This document shows positions 22,260 to 35,341 of a stretch of DNA of 64,000 bases, in pieces. How positions within the stretch are numbered: the stretch's first letter is position 1; the number at the start of each line of letters is the position of its first letter. A program made the position numbers and the translations under genes. Under the pieces are notes generated by a model, which was not told the DNA's origin, searched no databases, and saw only the letters and a program-made list of their open reading frames with translations. The stretch comes from Rhynchospora pubera (lineage: Eukaryota > Streptophyta > Magnoliopsida > Poales > Cyperaceae). The DNA lies in the NCBI GenBank assembly GCA_028095005.1, contig CM051462.1, positions 85,695,846 to 85,759,845 of the forward strand. Direction: 5' to 3'.

Positions 22260-24340
22260 CTACAACAATACATAAGTTTTAAGGTCAATTAGTTTATGCT
22301 TTAATATTTGTTTTAACTAAGTAAAACTTCCACTACATTAAATTATGTCCCTAAATGTAGTGAATTTCCAAGACTCCCACTATTTGTTAATGCAACGACG
22401 GCGTCGGCAGAACATTGCACCAACAAATGTGAAATAGGTTCTCCAACCAATCATACGTACCTATGATTCTTGGTTCGATTAACGAACTTCACTCCAATGA
22501 ACAATCCGATTTAATTCATTGTTAAGTCTACTTCTTTCTATTTGCTCCTAGTAAATCCGATTTACACCCCGACACGGATGATGGATCACGATGTCCCGCG
22601 TCGGCGAGAATACATCAATGACCGATCATACTACGTAAGAAGGGGATAGAAAGAAGGAGAGTGAATTTTGATTTGACTTAATCCTTTTTTTTAATTTAGG
22701 ACAATTAACAATCATGATGCTTGTTTGGTGGTCGTGTAAACATACACCCATACCTAACCTATCACAAGCAATCATACAAGCATCTCATTATTGTGGGTTT
22801 GTATGGCTCCCGCTTGCATTAGTTTCGCCACATCGTCCATGGAGCAAAACTAATCTAATCCTTGCCCTCCCACTAAATTCTATAAGGATCTAAATCCTAT
22901 ATAAAATAAAGCTACAAAATACATGTGAAAACATCCTATTCCCATCCTATCCTTAGGGGCATGCAAGCCTCACAAGTTACATAAAAAATTAATCAACAAA
23001 TTAATTAATTAATGGCACCAAAGGCCGCATTACAAACATCCACACATGCATTAAAATACAACCACAAGGCATTGAGTCTTGAGCCATACTAAACCCACTA
23101 TCCACCTACAAAACAAAGTTAGCACATACAAGCACTTTGTTTCCAATTAACGATTTTCAAGCATCTTTGCGTATCGTTTGCTATAAGTAAATTTCATGTA
23201 CAAATCCTCAATTTTAAACAACCAAACTTGTTTAAATTCATTTAGAAAGTTCTTTCAACATCCCATAACTGAAAGGAGATTAAACAAGGAGTTTTCTAAT
23301 TAATTTCAACTAGTTTGAATACTTAGAAAAACAGTAATTTACCAAAAAACGTAACTAATGGAATCCAACAAAAACAACAGTTTTCGGTCTCCAAAAATTC
23401 TCAAATAAATTACTTAAGCTCCTTATCACAGTTGTGACTACCAGTAAAAATTTCAAGAAGAGATCTTAAACCATCTGGGAGAATCAAAAAAGACAAATCT
23501 CTTACAAGTGCACGAAACACCGTTATGAGATTTTCAGCTTATCCTCTCAACCATTTGGTCTGTTAGACCACCTTCTATCCAGTTTTTATATATATAATAT
23601 ACATAGAAAAACTTGTTTAGACTACAGGCTATCCATTCATGAAAAGAAAAACAACCAAGTTCAGTTCAATAATATTAAGTTACATGCTAAACAATCAACA
23701 AATTCTGTACTGGAACAGACTGTCGATCGAAATGTTTTAACCTAGTTGAAGGTCCAAACTTCCACGAAAAATTATAAATTTAATTTTTCTGGAATCCTAA
23801 CTCAAAATAGAACAACTCCATTTAAAAATAATTTTTAAAGGAGTTCTCAGTTGGTACAGTTTATTAGAACAATCGATTTGCTCAACAAACTGGATCTGAC
23901 AAGATCTTCCTTTTCATACTTGAAAACCCACAAATTAATCCGAGTCATGCAATAATTTATACATGCTCAGAAAGAGTTTCAAGTCTTCTTTATTTCTAGC
24001 CATAGAACACTGGTACTTATATTCAAAATATAAATCTTTCAAGCCATTCAAACAGGACAGTGCGAGCAGAAACTGGTTCTGCGCACTGTCGCCATTTTAT
24101 TCACAGTAAATCTATACTAATTCAGAAAAATGTGAATCCAACGCCAAAAGAATCACAATCCACAGATATACAACTTTCATGTAGATGGAAAGATCTTCCA
24201 GAGAACTTATCACATCCAAAAATGCGAAATAACACAGAAAATACCATTTCCAGACAGCAAACGAACGCATCATCTCTACTAATCCATTAATTAGCCAATT
24301 TCTCTTAATTAAGTGTTAAAATAGCTTAAGTACGACCAAG
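22260..24340 (-). other. Untranslated leader of the copia element
   Basis: About 2.1 kb between the primer-binding site and the Gag start, AT-rich, with no long frame. It probably contains the packaging and dimerisation signals, but none can be assigned. Confidence 0.7.
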
Positions 24341-24352
24341 GCTCTGATACCA
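24341..24352 (-). other. Primer-binding site for initiator tRNA-Met
   Basis: Reads TGGTATCAGAGC on the minus strand, one base inside the 5' LTR. This complements the 3' end of plant initiator tRNA-Met, the usual copia primer. Confidence 0.93.
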
Positions 24353-24353
24353 C

Positions 24354-26115
24354 TGCTAGAAAGTGTGCTAATTTTATTTTATGCTAATTACCAATTAATT
24401 AACCAAGCAAACAAAGCACACACAAGGATCTAGTACATAAGCTATTCAATCACATGAGAAAAGGGTTGGAAGTCTACCTCTCTTGGTATCGCAACCAAGA
24501 GGCTCGTTCCAACGGTTTGGTGTCGGTGGCGTGCTCTCCAAGAACCTCCACGCCGTGCGCCTCGAGTCCACTAAGGAATTAACCACCTCCTCAAACCAAT
24601 TATGCTAGTAATTGGGAGAAGTGTGTCTAATTCCAAAGCTTTCCCTCTTCAAGTTAATTCTCCAATTAAGTTAGTGGAAAAGCTTGCTCAACACATAAGC
24701 TAAGAGGTGGATAAGAGAAGAGAGAAAGAGAGGAAAAATTCTGAAAAATTTTCCTTCCTCTTTGGGAGTTTCGGCCAAGGGAGAGAGAGGAGAGAGAGGT
24801 GTGTGGAGGCTAGGGTTTGCTCCCAAAGAACACCCCTTTATATAGACCTCATACCCTAGCTCTCATCCAACTTTTGATGGACAAAAATACCCCTCCCTAG
24901 CCGCACCTACCAACCCTTCAATTGGGTTGGGCCTCAAGTCTAGTTGAGCCCAATTCTCTTCTATTTAATTGCACCTTCCATTGGACATTAAATTAACTAA
25001 TTAATTTAAAGGCCCAATTGCTCAAATAATTAAATGTGTTGATTATAATTAATTATTAACTATTTAATAATTAATATGGAATTAGTCAATGCATTAAATT
25101 ATTTCTATATGATCTATTTGACTTAATTAATCATAACGGTCCATAACGGTATACGATTAATTAATCAACTTATCATATTTTGCAAAACCAATTGTTGCAA
25201 ATAAACAATTTATGCACGTGTGGTTAAACACCTTATTATGTGTGACCCTTTGAGGATTTATGCTATGTTGGACATGGAATTAAATCGCTATTTAATTCCA
25301 ATAATCATAAGCGGTATCTAGCAACACGTTATGATTCCCAATTCACATAAATAGTGTACTGCTACAATATTTCAATCCTGCATGAGAGAATAATTAGTTT
25401 CTCTATTTTGATTCTTATGTCACACGATATCATCGTATAATCCAAGATAGGAACGTGTCATTCTTGCAGATTATACGTTTCTTGATCTAGAGATAATTGT
25501 ATCAGTTGCTAGCAAACAATCTATCTCCATCAAGGGGCCCAAACAGATATCGTCACTCACTAAGTGAATCAATGAGGGACATACGGTTTTCTTGATAATT
25601 AGCTTTTCCCCGCACAATTCAAGAATACTTAAATCAAGTCCGTATAGCAGCCTTTATCAGGAATCAGCGGTAGACATGATTTATAGCATCTATCCTCATG
25701 TGGAAAAGATAATCATCTCAAACTTAGAACCAAAATCATAACGAAATAAATAATGACACGTAACACAATCCATATATTTATTTCGTGGGGTCCAGTCCTG
25801 TACTATGTTCTATAACATATACATATGCAATTAAGTTGGTTACTCTTAACCTATGATTTATAGAACTTAATCATCACTTAATCTGCATATTAATCTTATT
25901 GATAACTAATGTTCTCTGTTAATTATCAAGATTATGGACTTTTAGATTTATCGTTGTCATTTACTACTAAATGAATAACAGTGATCTATAATTCAGATCC
26001 TCAACCTGAATGAACTGTCAACGATTAAATCAAAGAACAAATGATCTGAAATCATCAATAACATAAACTATAGAAGTAGCCTAATAAGATTGGCTTCTAG
26101 GACATATCTCTAACA
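24354..26115 (-). repeat. 5' LTR of the copia element
   Basis: It is 1762 bp. The terminal heptamer has one change (TGCTAGA instead of TGTTAGA). The promoter TATATAAAG lies on the minus strand at 24836-24844, just upstream of the probable transcription start. Confidence 0.95.
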
Positions 26116-26120
26116 CAGAG

Positions 26121-27584
26121 TGCCTAGTTTTTTTGGTATCTTATTGTCATTTTGCGCGTATCTTGTTCTCCTAGCATTTCTTAATTAATCAAAATTAAAT
26201 CAGGGCCTCTACTTAAATTTCAAATCTCAAAGTCCAAATCAAATAACAAAACGTACGTACAACCAATCAACTATGCATGCGTGTTTTTGGAATCTCGCTT
26301 TTCAAACGGACGGCTTTCGCTTCTCCTTCCGATATTACATCAAGATGTGACGTAAGGAATGGTTAAATACAAATATGCTTTATGCATCAAAACCTACCCT
26401 TTTCATATTATAATCTTTGTCTTTTCTCTATCGGAAAAGAAGCTCATTTAATAAAGTGGTTTGGAGTCCATACCCAATACCTGATGAGCCTAGATCTATA
26501 TTCTCTGTTATTTTCTTTTCCAATGCACAATCGACAAATTCATAAGATTGTAAATTTGTAACAATAATAGGCATATATAAAAAACAATTCGTACAATATT
26601 ATTATTTTCTATACTTATGTAAATGCTATCTATCTATCAAATCTAGCTAGTTCAAACTAATACATAGGATTAAACCTTTATTTGTCATCTTCGAGCCAGC
26701 CAATTTTTAGACACTGTCAATTCTACACGTGATTCTGTAAAACAAAATAAATGAAAATTCCACCTTTAAAAGAGCCGGATCATGCATTAATTAAACAACA
26801 AAAATATGATTATTTTTGGAATAAAAAGAAGATGACAGCAACAAATGAATCCTGATCACCAACTCAAGTTTGTCCAAATCATCATTTTCGTAACATAGTG
26901 AATGTTCAATTAATAAAGTGGTTGAGAATTTATAGCCAATTATTGCTGCGAATATCTCTGCATGTCCAAATTTTTCATTATATCTTTCTGATATACAATA
27001 ATTTCATAACTTTTGCACGTTTCGTGTTCTTATACGGATATATCTATCGCCTATGTAATGTTAACAGCAATTATTATGTCATGTTGTCTGCTAGTATAAA
27101 TGTATAATACATTGGCAATTCAAAGTTTCCACATCTTTGTCATACCAACAAAAAAAAAAAATTCAAATTACACAAACAATTAATAAACCATGCATGGTGT
27201 ACCATTACAGCTAAAAAACTGGCCATAAATTTTCATACCCATCATCACGAATGATATTTTATCAATAAACCAAAGAATAGTCCTTCAAATTGAAGATGTT
27301 TGTCTAAATAAGTTCAAATTATTGGCAAAGAATTTCAAACGGAGGATGGGGACTATAGACGCGATGAAAGCAAAGAAGAGTAGGCATCACCGTTGAAGAA
27401 ACAAAAAAAAAATAATAAAAGAGTAGGCATCGGATCCTTTCATTTCACTTTCAAAAGTGGACCTGGAGAAACCGGACAAAGTTCAAAAAGTTTCTTAAAA
27501 TCTTATCTTAAGGGATATAAATTTATTAAAAGCGTTCCCATTTAAATTTGGCATACTTAGCATGCGGTTCTATCTATGCTATTC
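26121..27584. other. AT-rich intergenic sequence
   Basis: No gene, bounded element or notable repeat is visible. Confidence 0.45.
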
Positions 27585-27593
27585 GTTGCATCC

Positions 27594-27785
27594 CAATCCG
27601 ACTCTGCTGTTGCGCGATACAGCGTGTAGCGCACTACAAGCCGTCTGATCTTGATCGGATGGTTCATTTTTTACGGGCCTATCAATCTAGGTTACATGCA
27701 CGGGGCTCCCTTGTCTATTGGATCTTAATCAGACGGCCAGCATACCGAGCGGTTCGCTGTGTCGCGCGGCAGCAGATCTCATTTC
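27594..27785 (+). mobile_element. Mutator-type MITE, copy C (best-preserved)
   Basis: A 192-bp element flanked by the perfect 9-bp duplication GTTGCATCC (27585-27593 and 27786-27794). Terminal inverted repeats align as CTCTGCTGTTGCGCGATACAGCG on the left and TCTGCTGCCGCGCGACACAGCG (reverse complement) on the right. The core holds GATCGGATGGTTCATTTTTT and TATCAATCTAGGTTACATGC. The coding frame through it is a chance frame. Confidence 0.88.
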
Positions 27786-27794
27786 GTTGCATCC

Positions 27795-30020
27795 TACCGT
27801 TTTAGAATTTATATCGTGGCCGAACAATTTTTTTTTTTAATCCGGATAAAACCAAAAAATAAAAAGAAAATTAAAGTCTCTCCTTCTTGTTTTGAGTCAG
27901 GGTACTTTGTGGGCGTTTAACATGAAAACTCTATACGCCCCTGTTGCTGACAGATAGATACTAGGACGAATATATTAATTTAAGAGAAGCTCTTCATTCT
28001 GTATGGATTTGTCTGTCAATGAGACGGAAACATAAAGCTTTTTTATTAAATGTAACAGAGAATGCTAAATTATATTAGTCTTAGAGATGTTCTAAGATAT
28101 GCAAATTTTTTATGTGTGGATTTATCTACTACATATGATAAATCGTTTTGCAAAAGAAAATAACAAATAAGTTTAAAAAAATTGTAGTGTGTGTATCCGT
28201 TGTAATACATTCTGTTGATAAAGTTTATCGATATTATAATGTTTTCTCTATTATTATAATTAAAAAAAGACTTACTGTAATATGTGCGAAAAAAAATCAT
28301 TTTGCCATCAATCAAATTGGTTAAAACATTTAATGTCTTATTTTAGCGTTCTTTAATAGATGACCAAATTAACAAATTAAACGAGAGAACTCAAAATATA
28401 ATTTAATTTAAATGGAAGACAACACATTTACAGCGCACAGTAATATTCATTTTGTTAGTTTTAATTTTTAAATTATGATAATACAAAATAAAAAAATTGT
28501 GTCATAAAATAAGATGTAAAACAAGCAAAGAAAAAGTAAAGCAACATATAAAAAATGTTCGAAGCGTATGGGACTCGATCGATCTCCTGTGTCTGTGTGC
28601 GCTATATCTATATATAGTATAATATAATTTGCGTGATTTTTTTGCGCGGATTTTAAAGCAACGTACGCGTGGTAATTCACCGAATCTAATTTACGCTGAT
28701 CCTATCCCTTGGATCCTGACGAAATTTTACATCTTGCGCGTTCCTCTTCATCGGCGATATGGTAGCGATCCATTTTATCCTCGCCTTTTATAAAATTGGT
28801 GTTGCACGTTTAAGGTGCTGAGACAATTACGTTCTGCTAATACCCGCTCCACGCATTATTGTTTATTAATGTTTATACTGAATCAAAGCCTTTCTACCCA
28901 GTCCCTTCTCTTTCCTTCATTTTTTTCCTTTTGTTCTCTCCATTACATCTAGCCATTAGGGTTGCAAGCTACGGAGATGGGATGAGCCTGAGCGTCACGT
29001 GGAGAGAGCCCAACAGTCCACCACGCACCCTTTCCTCATCTCCCTCTTCAACAACTCTATCTTGCCTCGGTACGGACCCCTATTAACGTCCGAAATGATC
29101 TGCCATAATGACCCATCCCTCTTACTGTTGCCTCTCTCTTCTCTGTTGAGCCGCCTCCGCCGGGACCCGGGACAACCTTACTGCCACTAATTGGTGTGAC
29201 ATGACCAACCATAATGTCACTAATTTTCGTCCAACTCTTCTTCTTGAGTCACGATATCAGTGATTAATCAGGTGAATGTAAAATTACCCATTATTCTAAT
29301 AATTATGTTTTTCTATCTGTAACAAATCTATTTGGATCTCTTTGATTGTCTCATAATTTTATTTTTCGCCCATTCTTTTGCTAAAGCTTTGTGTTTTTTT
29401 TTTCTTTTTAATATCTATGCATTTGGATCTCCATGGCAGCCAATCGAATTATGGGGTGGCACTCACCAATCTCAACTTTTCACAACGATTATTTTAACAT
29501 CTGGTTTATGGTAACTTTTGATTACATATATGGTTTTGTTTATGATTTTCAGGACATATGTTTTTTTTTCTCAAATTTTGACTAAAATTTGTACATCATT
29601 TATCTAGATTTTGAGAATTTTCTTCCTTTTTAATTTAGAGGTAAGTACGACAGGTAAAATTTGTTTAGATCTATTTTATGTCAGAACGTCTTAGTTATTG
29701 TAGTTGATCAGAAGGGATTTTTATTCCTACTGATTTCTATTACCTTCTCCTTCTGTTTACTCTCATCCTTGCCTCTTTTCAGGAAAAAAAAATTTTCATC
29801 CCTCAACAAAGTAAGTTTTTGCAATAATTTTAACAGAATTTTGTGAAAATCCATAAAAACTAAAATTGTCAATACGTTAAAGTATTTCTACCAGTTGGCT
29901 TTAGCATTTTTCCCATACTGGTACGGATCTGGTAAAGTTGTCAGTAAAATTAAGGCTTGAATTTCAATATTTGTGTTATGGCCTTCCAAGGATTAAATTT
30001 TCTACACTCACCTTCAAATG
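27795..30020. other. Intergenic sequence, partly CT-rich
   Basis: No gene is recognised. About 28900-29200 is less AT-rich and has CT-rich, leader-like sequence, but no frame longer than about 75 codons and no recognisable domain. Confidence 0.4.
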
Positions 30021-30021
30021 G

Positions 30022-30059
30022 TACCATATAAAAAAATTGAGAGGCTTATTAATTAAATG
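30022..30059 (+). repeat. Left copy of a ~36-bp direct repeat
   Basis: CCATATAAAAAAATTGAGAG followed by GCTTATTAATTAAATG. The same sequence with two small differences lies at 35342-35376, 5.3 kb away. Confidence 0.7.
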
Positions 30060-30640
30060 AATTATTAGTGTTATTGCTTTTCTAACCCAACCTGGCAACC
30101 TCTTGTCGCGGCTTTTTCGTCATTATTCTCCTCGAAGGAATCTCTCGAAGAACAATGGGAACATAGCCTTAGATTCACCTCCCTTAAGATTTCGATCTCC
30201 ATGGCGGGTATCTCTCGAAACAAGAGAACCCTATATAGAGTCGCTACTTAAAGAAGTTTCTTGATTTAGCGGGTCCTTTCTTTCCAGTAGGCGCAAGCCC
30301 CTACTGTTAATTACCCCATAGTTGCCTACGAGAACCTCTGATTAAGGGACATAAAGGGTATTGACGTAATGGGCTAAGGAAAGAGACTTATGGAGTGCTA
30401 TCACGGAGGACTTAATTGATGGTACCAAACTCAATGGACGGGACCCAATTAAGGATCGACAAAAGATTTCTGACTTGACCAAAAGAAGGGAATGGATTTT
30501 TGGTTTAGAAGAGGTTTTTTTGATCGATGAAAGGGAATGCTTCTCTTGAGGTTATTCATGGTGAACTCTCGGGGCTATGACTGGCCTTCTTGTGAGAGTG
30601 AAAAGGAGTTTTGCAACTTTCGGGGCCTCTTGGGCGGCCA
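30060..30640. other. Retroelement-like noncoding sequence
   Basis: A change in composition begins here. The segment with TCTCGAAACAAGAGAACCCT then ATATAGAGTCGCTACTT resembles leader or LTR sequence of plant Ty3/gypsy elements. This is an impression from style, with no coding domain to confirm it. Confidence 0.35.
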
Positions 30641-30645
30641 CAACA

Positions 30646-31192
30646 AAAGTTGGTTCTTTTACAACCCTAGGGACCATCTTAATCGGTCTTCTTAATAAGA
30701 GTTGGTTCTTTAACGACCCTAGGGACCATCTTAGTCGGTCTTCTTAATAAGAGTCGGTTCTCGGGACCATCTTAGTCGGTCTTCTTGTGAGAACAAAAGA
30801 GGAGTTTTACAACCTTAGGGGCATGTGGTGCCTTTGAGCTAAAGTTGGTTCTTTTACAACCCTAGGGACCATCTTGATCGGTCTTCTTAATAAGAGTTGG
30901 TTCTTTAACGACCCTAGGGACCATCTTAGTCGGTCTTCTTAATAAGAGTCGGTTCTCGGGACAATCTTAGTCGGTCTTCTTATGAGAACAAAAGAAGTTT
31001 TGCAACCTTCGGGTCCTCTTTGATGGCTACTCGACGAAAGTTGGTTCTTTTACAACCCTAGGGACCATCTTCATCGGTCTTCTTAATAAGAGTTGGTTCT
31101 TTAACGACCCTAGGGACCATCTTCATCGGTCTTCTTAATAAGAGTCGGTTCTCGGGACCATCTTCATCGGTCTTCTTATGAGAACAAAAATA
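30646..31192 (+). repeat. Higher-order tandem repeat (~195-bp unit of ~52-bp subunits)
   Basis: Three units start at about 30646, 30841 and 31037. Each holds three ~52-bp subunits of the form GTTGGTTCTTTTACAACCCT, AGGGACCATCTT(A/G/C)(A/G/T)TCGGTC and TTCTTAATAAGA. The third subunit is shortened (GTCGGTTCTCGGGACC). A spacer with GAGAACAAAAG and a variable ending follows. Third-unit subunits consistently read CTTCATCGG where the first two read mainly CTTAGTCGG, so whole units have been homogenised internally. Confidence 0.85.
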
Positions 31193-31199
31193 GAATTCT

Positions 31200-32530
31200 T
31201 TGGACGAGGGGCCCGCAAGAATTCGTTTTCTGAGTCATCTAAGGTCGATCTCAACCTTAGTGAGGGACTTTTCCTCAAACGGAGAGGTTTTGGCTTTGAC
31301 TTTGGGTTTCGCGTTTGGACTTTTAATTTCTGAGATTTCGCTTGAGACATTGGTGATTTTATTCACTTTGGCCTTTTGCACTTTTGATCTTTGAAAGCAC
31401 TTTTCTATTTCAAAATACTTAAGCTTGGAAGATATTTGACTTTAGAAGATATCGTTTTCAAAATCATTTAGTCTTTTGAAAATATCTATAATCGAGTATA
31501 CTAGATACTAGAAATCTTTTAGGCTTTTGAAAATACTTTTTATACTTGAGTATATTATATTTAGCTTTTGAAAGTAGTATATTAGAAATCTTATTTTTGA
31601 AAATACCTAGTATTTTATAAAAAGATTTATTTCATTTTCTAGAATTTATTTTTAAAGCGAAAATACTTCAAAAATACAAAAGGCCGCTACTTTGACATAT
31701 TTTCATATCAAAGTATCAGTGAAACTGGTCTATTTTGATTTTTAGAATTTTATAGGTGTGTCGTTTGTATTTTTAGGGGCTTCCTACTACTTTTAATAAT
31801 TTTCTAAAGTTTCTGTTGACTTGTCTTTTCCTATTGGGCCATGTCATCGGGCTAAGTCTATGTGGGCTATTGCTATTGCTGACTGGGCTAAGTGAAAGGA
31901 GGAAATCCAGATTTGGGCCTCATCTTTTATCCTGGGCCTCGTCTTGGGCCTGATCTCCTCTTGTTTCTAAATCCTTTATCATTTCATCAATTGACAGGGG
32001 TCAGCAATATGGGTTTTATAGTTACGACGCCACAAAAGATCAAAGAGACTCTCGCGCGTCTGAGCTTCGAACGAAGGTGGGTACAGGTTTCGTGTTAACG
32101 GGTTCGCATCCGTTTCTGATTTCGGCCACCATTACTTCCAAGGCGAGGTGTTACAGTATCGTGGAGGCGAGGGGAACTTATTTGTGGGGTCGGCTTAGAT
32201 CGCGTCATCGTCATTTGGTCAGGGGACGAAGAGTTTTAAATGACAGCACAAAAAATAAAAATTCGATTTAGTCCTTGTAAATTTTACTATTGTGTTTCCG
32301 ACGATCGTCGCCACTGCAGTTGAGGGTACTAGTTTCGTTAGAGTCACGACGAAGAGGAGAGATCGAGGGTATGTTCAATTAGTGTTGCGCCACCTTGAAT
32401 TGACGGGAGTATCACACACTGGTACAGAAGGAACGGGGTACTGGTACTAATATTCGTCGTGAGTAATGAGTAAGGAGCAGTTTGGTTTCAAGGGTCATAC
32501 ACAACGTGCTATAAAGTAACTGACATTGAC
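31200..32530. other. Noncoding sequence, probably a decayed retroelement flank
   Basis: It continues directly from the tandem repeat. No domain is found and the frames are short. About 31810-31960 contains several GGGCC motifs and a CT/GG-rich composition unlike the surrounding AT-rich DNA. Confidence 0.3.
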
Positions 32531-33530
32531 CTTCATTACTAATGCACATTAACAAATGTGGAATCAAATGTATTGCCTTAGTCCCATTTCTATATTTGAT
32601 AAGGCCTGTAGGTGAGATGCTATATTATATGCTTTATGAACAAATCGTGGGACAAGAATCAATGAGACTCAATACTACACACATAAGAAAACACTATCAG
32701 TTCAGGTTGATTACACGAGTAAAATATCAGTAAAGATTATCATTCACACAACTATTATTTATCCACAGTCTTTGTCATCTAATCAATTTATGTCGAAGTA
32801 AAACAAAGAAGTAATATCACGTTTTAACACTTCTATACTGCTCATCAAGTTGGTATTAAGATCAGGGAGCCTAGTTCACTCATCAGGCTAGTAATTTTAT
32901 GTACAACTCCTTCCTAAATTCAGATAGTTGCCAGCCCTTGATTTCAGTAAGTATCACTCAAACCACGATAATACTAGAAACTCCTCAGATTGAATCTACA
33001 GCTATCACCTGTATTGTCAGAATTTCACAGTACAAGCTTTGGCTAACTTTTTGGTTTGAGTACAAATCATATACAGAGGTGAAAATGAAATTTTATCTCC
33101 TAGTCAAAGCAATTCTAAAAATGTCAAGGTAAGGTCAACAATTACAATTCTGAAAGAAATAGAAACAGTAAAGTTTATCCTCAATCAATAATGGCCAGAA
33201 ATTTCACTTAGGTCCCTTGTTTTTTGAGAATTTCTAAAATTGGGTTATACAATAGGGACATCCTCATAACCTTATTCATTGAATCACTTAGCCAACTGCC
33301 AATTCATTGTCATCCCCTCAAGTTCAGGTCTAACATTTACAAACAGATCCTTTATTTTACCATTCCCAATTTGGAGAGGGTATAGAATAACTTAATGTAT
33401 ATTTAATTAAGCATATCACGAGCATGACTGCCTATGCCCATCATGTGCTCAATTAAATCAACACTACTTGCATAAGGACTCCGAAGCCAGTGCTAAGGAG
33501 CTATCTTATACAAGTTCATCTCAATTGAAC
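32531..33530. other. Intergenic sequence
   Basis: No gene or bounded element is recognised. Confidence 0.4.
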
Positions 33531-33534
33531 TCTT

Positions 33535-33967
33535 CATGCGCTGTGCGCAGTCTGAGTACGATTGAGGCATCACTGAGCTTTTAATTATTATTGATTTTAG
33601 TGATTTGATTGAGATCTCTCATGCGCTGGGCGCAATTGAAACTCAATTTCAATCTTAGATCATAGGGAAGTCAAATTACAAATTTTAAGCATCAAATTTA
33701 AGATACAGATTTGCCTATCAAAAAGCAAGAAACACGCATATCCAAATTTATTCAACAAAGCACGATCCTGGCAATCTATCCAATAAGGGGTTCTGAACAG
33801 ATTCACAACTACAAAACCTCTCTTGTTCCTCCCATGCGCTGGGCGCAATCAAGGAAACAATTGAGCGATTTAAAACCATGCTGTTTACTCTTTATTGCAC
33901 ATGTATCATTAAAGATCGACTAGAGATGTACAACACTTGAATCAGATTCTCATGCGCTGTGCGCAAT
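33535..33967 (+). repeat. Four dispersed copies of CATGCGCTGKGCGCA
   Basis: Copies lie at 33535, 33620, 33833 and 33951. The unit is a near-palindrome (TGCGC...GCGCA) followed by AAT or GTC. Spacing is irregular (85, 213 and 118 bp) and the DNA between copies is unrelated. Confidence 0.8.
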
Positions 33968-34389
33968 CGAATCTTATCAAGGAACTAAGAAAGAAGAAGG
34001 CAGAGATCAAATCAATCCAAGATGCAAGATTGGGATTTTCAAATGCACATAGTAAAAGAATCAAGAAAGCCACGATTTCAACTCAAATACAGCCATTTCA
34101 ATTGAAGAATCCTCAAATTCGCTGTTTCAACATCAAAAGAACATCGATTTCATACCTGACCTTTCGTCAATTACAAGCTTGAGCTCTTCTCTTCTCCTAA
34201 TTTCAATCTATCGCTATGCCTACTAGCTATTCGATGAAATGCTTCTATGCTAACCTATTGTGTGTGTTCTAATCCTAAGCTTTTGATCTGTGGAGAAGAA
34301 GAAGTTGTGAACAGAGCCTCTGTTTGTGAAAGAGAAAAATGGAAGAAGAGAGCGCCTGAAAAAAAAGGTCCCCCCTTCAATCCTGCAGT

Positions 34390-34402
34390 GGGGTATATAT
34401 AG
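34390..34402 (-). promoter_or_regulatory. Possible TATA box of a minus-strand transcript or LTR
   Basis: CCTATATATACCCC on the minus strand is followed within 50-200 bp by a pyrimidine-rich, leader-like sequence (TTCTTCTTCTCCACAG). This could be an LTR promoter or the start of an unrecognised gene. The sequence is nearly symmetrical, so strand is uncertain. Confidence 0.3.
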
Positions 34403-35341
34403 GCCTCAAGGCCGGGTTGCTTCTTCAAATAGCTTGTGATGTCATTGCATCTCCTTCGTCCATTAGGAAGCACACGGATCGCCATCTGATCCAACGGCTG
34501 TGGTTGTGTCACGCTGTGCTTCTTCAGGTGGTCAAACGAGACCGAGAGAGAGGGTTGACCAAGCGGTTCCGAGGCCGTTGCAAGTTGCAACGCCTTCGCA
34601 TTTCTCTCCTTCTCTTCTTCTTTTCTGTTGGAGGAGGAGGATGCTTCAGATGGGTCCCGTGCATCAGAGGAACAGAACAAACCCGGACCCCACATGTCGG
34701 GTTTAATGAGACTCAGCTTCAGCGAACTTCATTTCCCTTTCGATGCATTCGGATCATTATGCGCCGTATTTTGATTTTCACATCGTTACATCCCTGGGCT
34801 CATGTGCCATGCGCACCCATTGTCATTTGTTGTGCAGGGATGAAATTTGAGACCGTTTCATTCATCTCCATTCCACGATTCAAAGGGATATGTCCATTTA
34901 TTTTATTTCGTTGCATTTCATGACTGCCGAAACAAAATAAATTGTTTGGGGCACTTTCCATTTGATTTTTCTCATGAGATTTTAGGTGTAGGCTCACAAA
35001 AATATGTAGAATCTGGTGGTGCCAATAGTTTTCTGAAAGGACCCCTTCACCTATTTTATTTAATTTCTCTAAACGTGAGGGTTTCTTTGCATAAAATGGT
35101 GATTCTGCAGCTCCTTTGATCATTCTAAAAGAACTCTATTTTTCTTCATCGTCTCCTGAATTTTTGGGTATTTTTCCATAATTTTTGAAGTCCATTTGCT
35201 ATTTTTCATGATTTTCTCAAACTTCTCGTGAATCGGTCTGTGTCGCCAATCGCGAAATTTTAGGGTCAAACACCTCTATGTACCATTCACCCCTGCTACC
35301 TCTCTTCTCATCGCGTTCTCCCCAAACTAAAATTCCTCCTC

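Larger units (their letters stand above)
16231..26115 (-). mobile_element. Full-length Ty1/copia LTR retrotransposon (9885 bp)
   Basis: Two 1762-bp LTRs (16231-17992 and 24354-26115), each ending in TGTTAGA/TCTAACA-type inverted termini, are flanked by a perfect 5-bp duplication CAGAG (16226-16230 and 26116-26120). A tRNA-iMet primer-binding site, a purine tract and a single uninterrupted Gag-Pol frame are all present on the minus strand. By eye the LTRs differ at about a dozen positions (under 1%), indicating a young insertion. A leader of about 2.1 kb separates the 5' LTR from the ATG. With every expected part present, it may still be mobile; expression is unknown. Confidence 0.97.

Noticed and set aside
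28859..29190. Possible gene start in a CT-rich stretch
   Set aside because: The frames are short and no downstream exon, domain or clear splice site follows.
30646..31192. CRISPR-like spaced repeats
   Set aside because: The units are nested tandem repeats without unique spacers, in a plant nuclear context.
34255..34923. Overlapping frames of 146 aa (minus) and 168 aa (plus)
   Set aside because: They overlap antisense to each other, have no recognisable domain, and cover a probable promoter/leader region.
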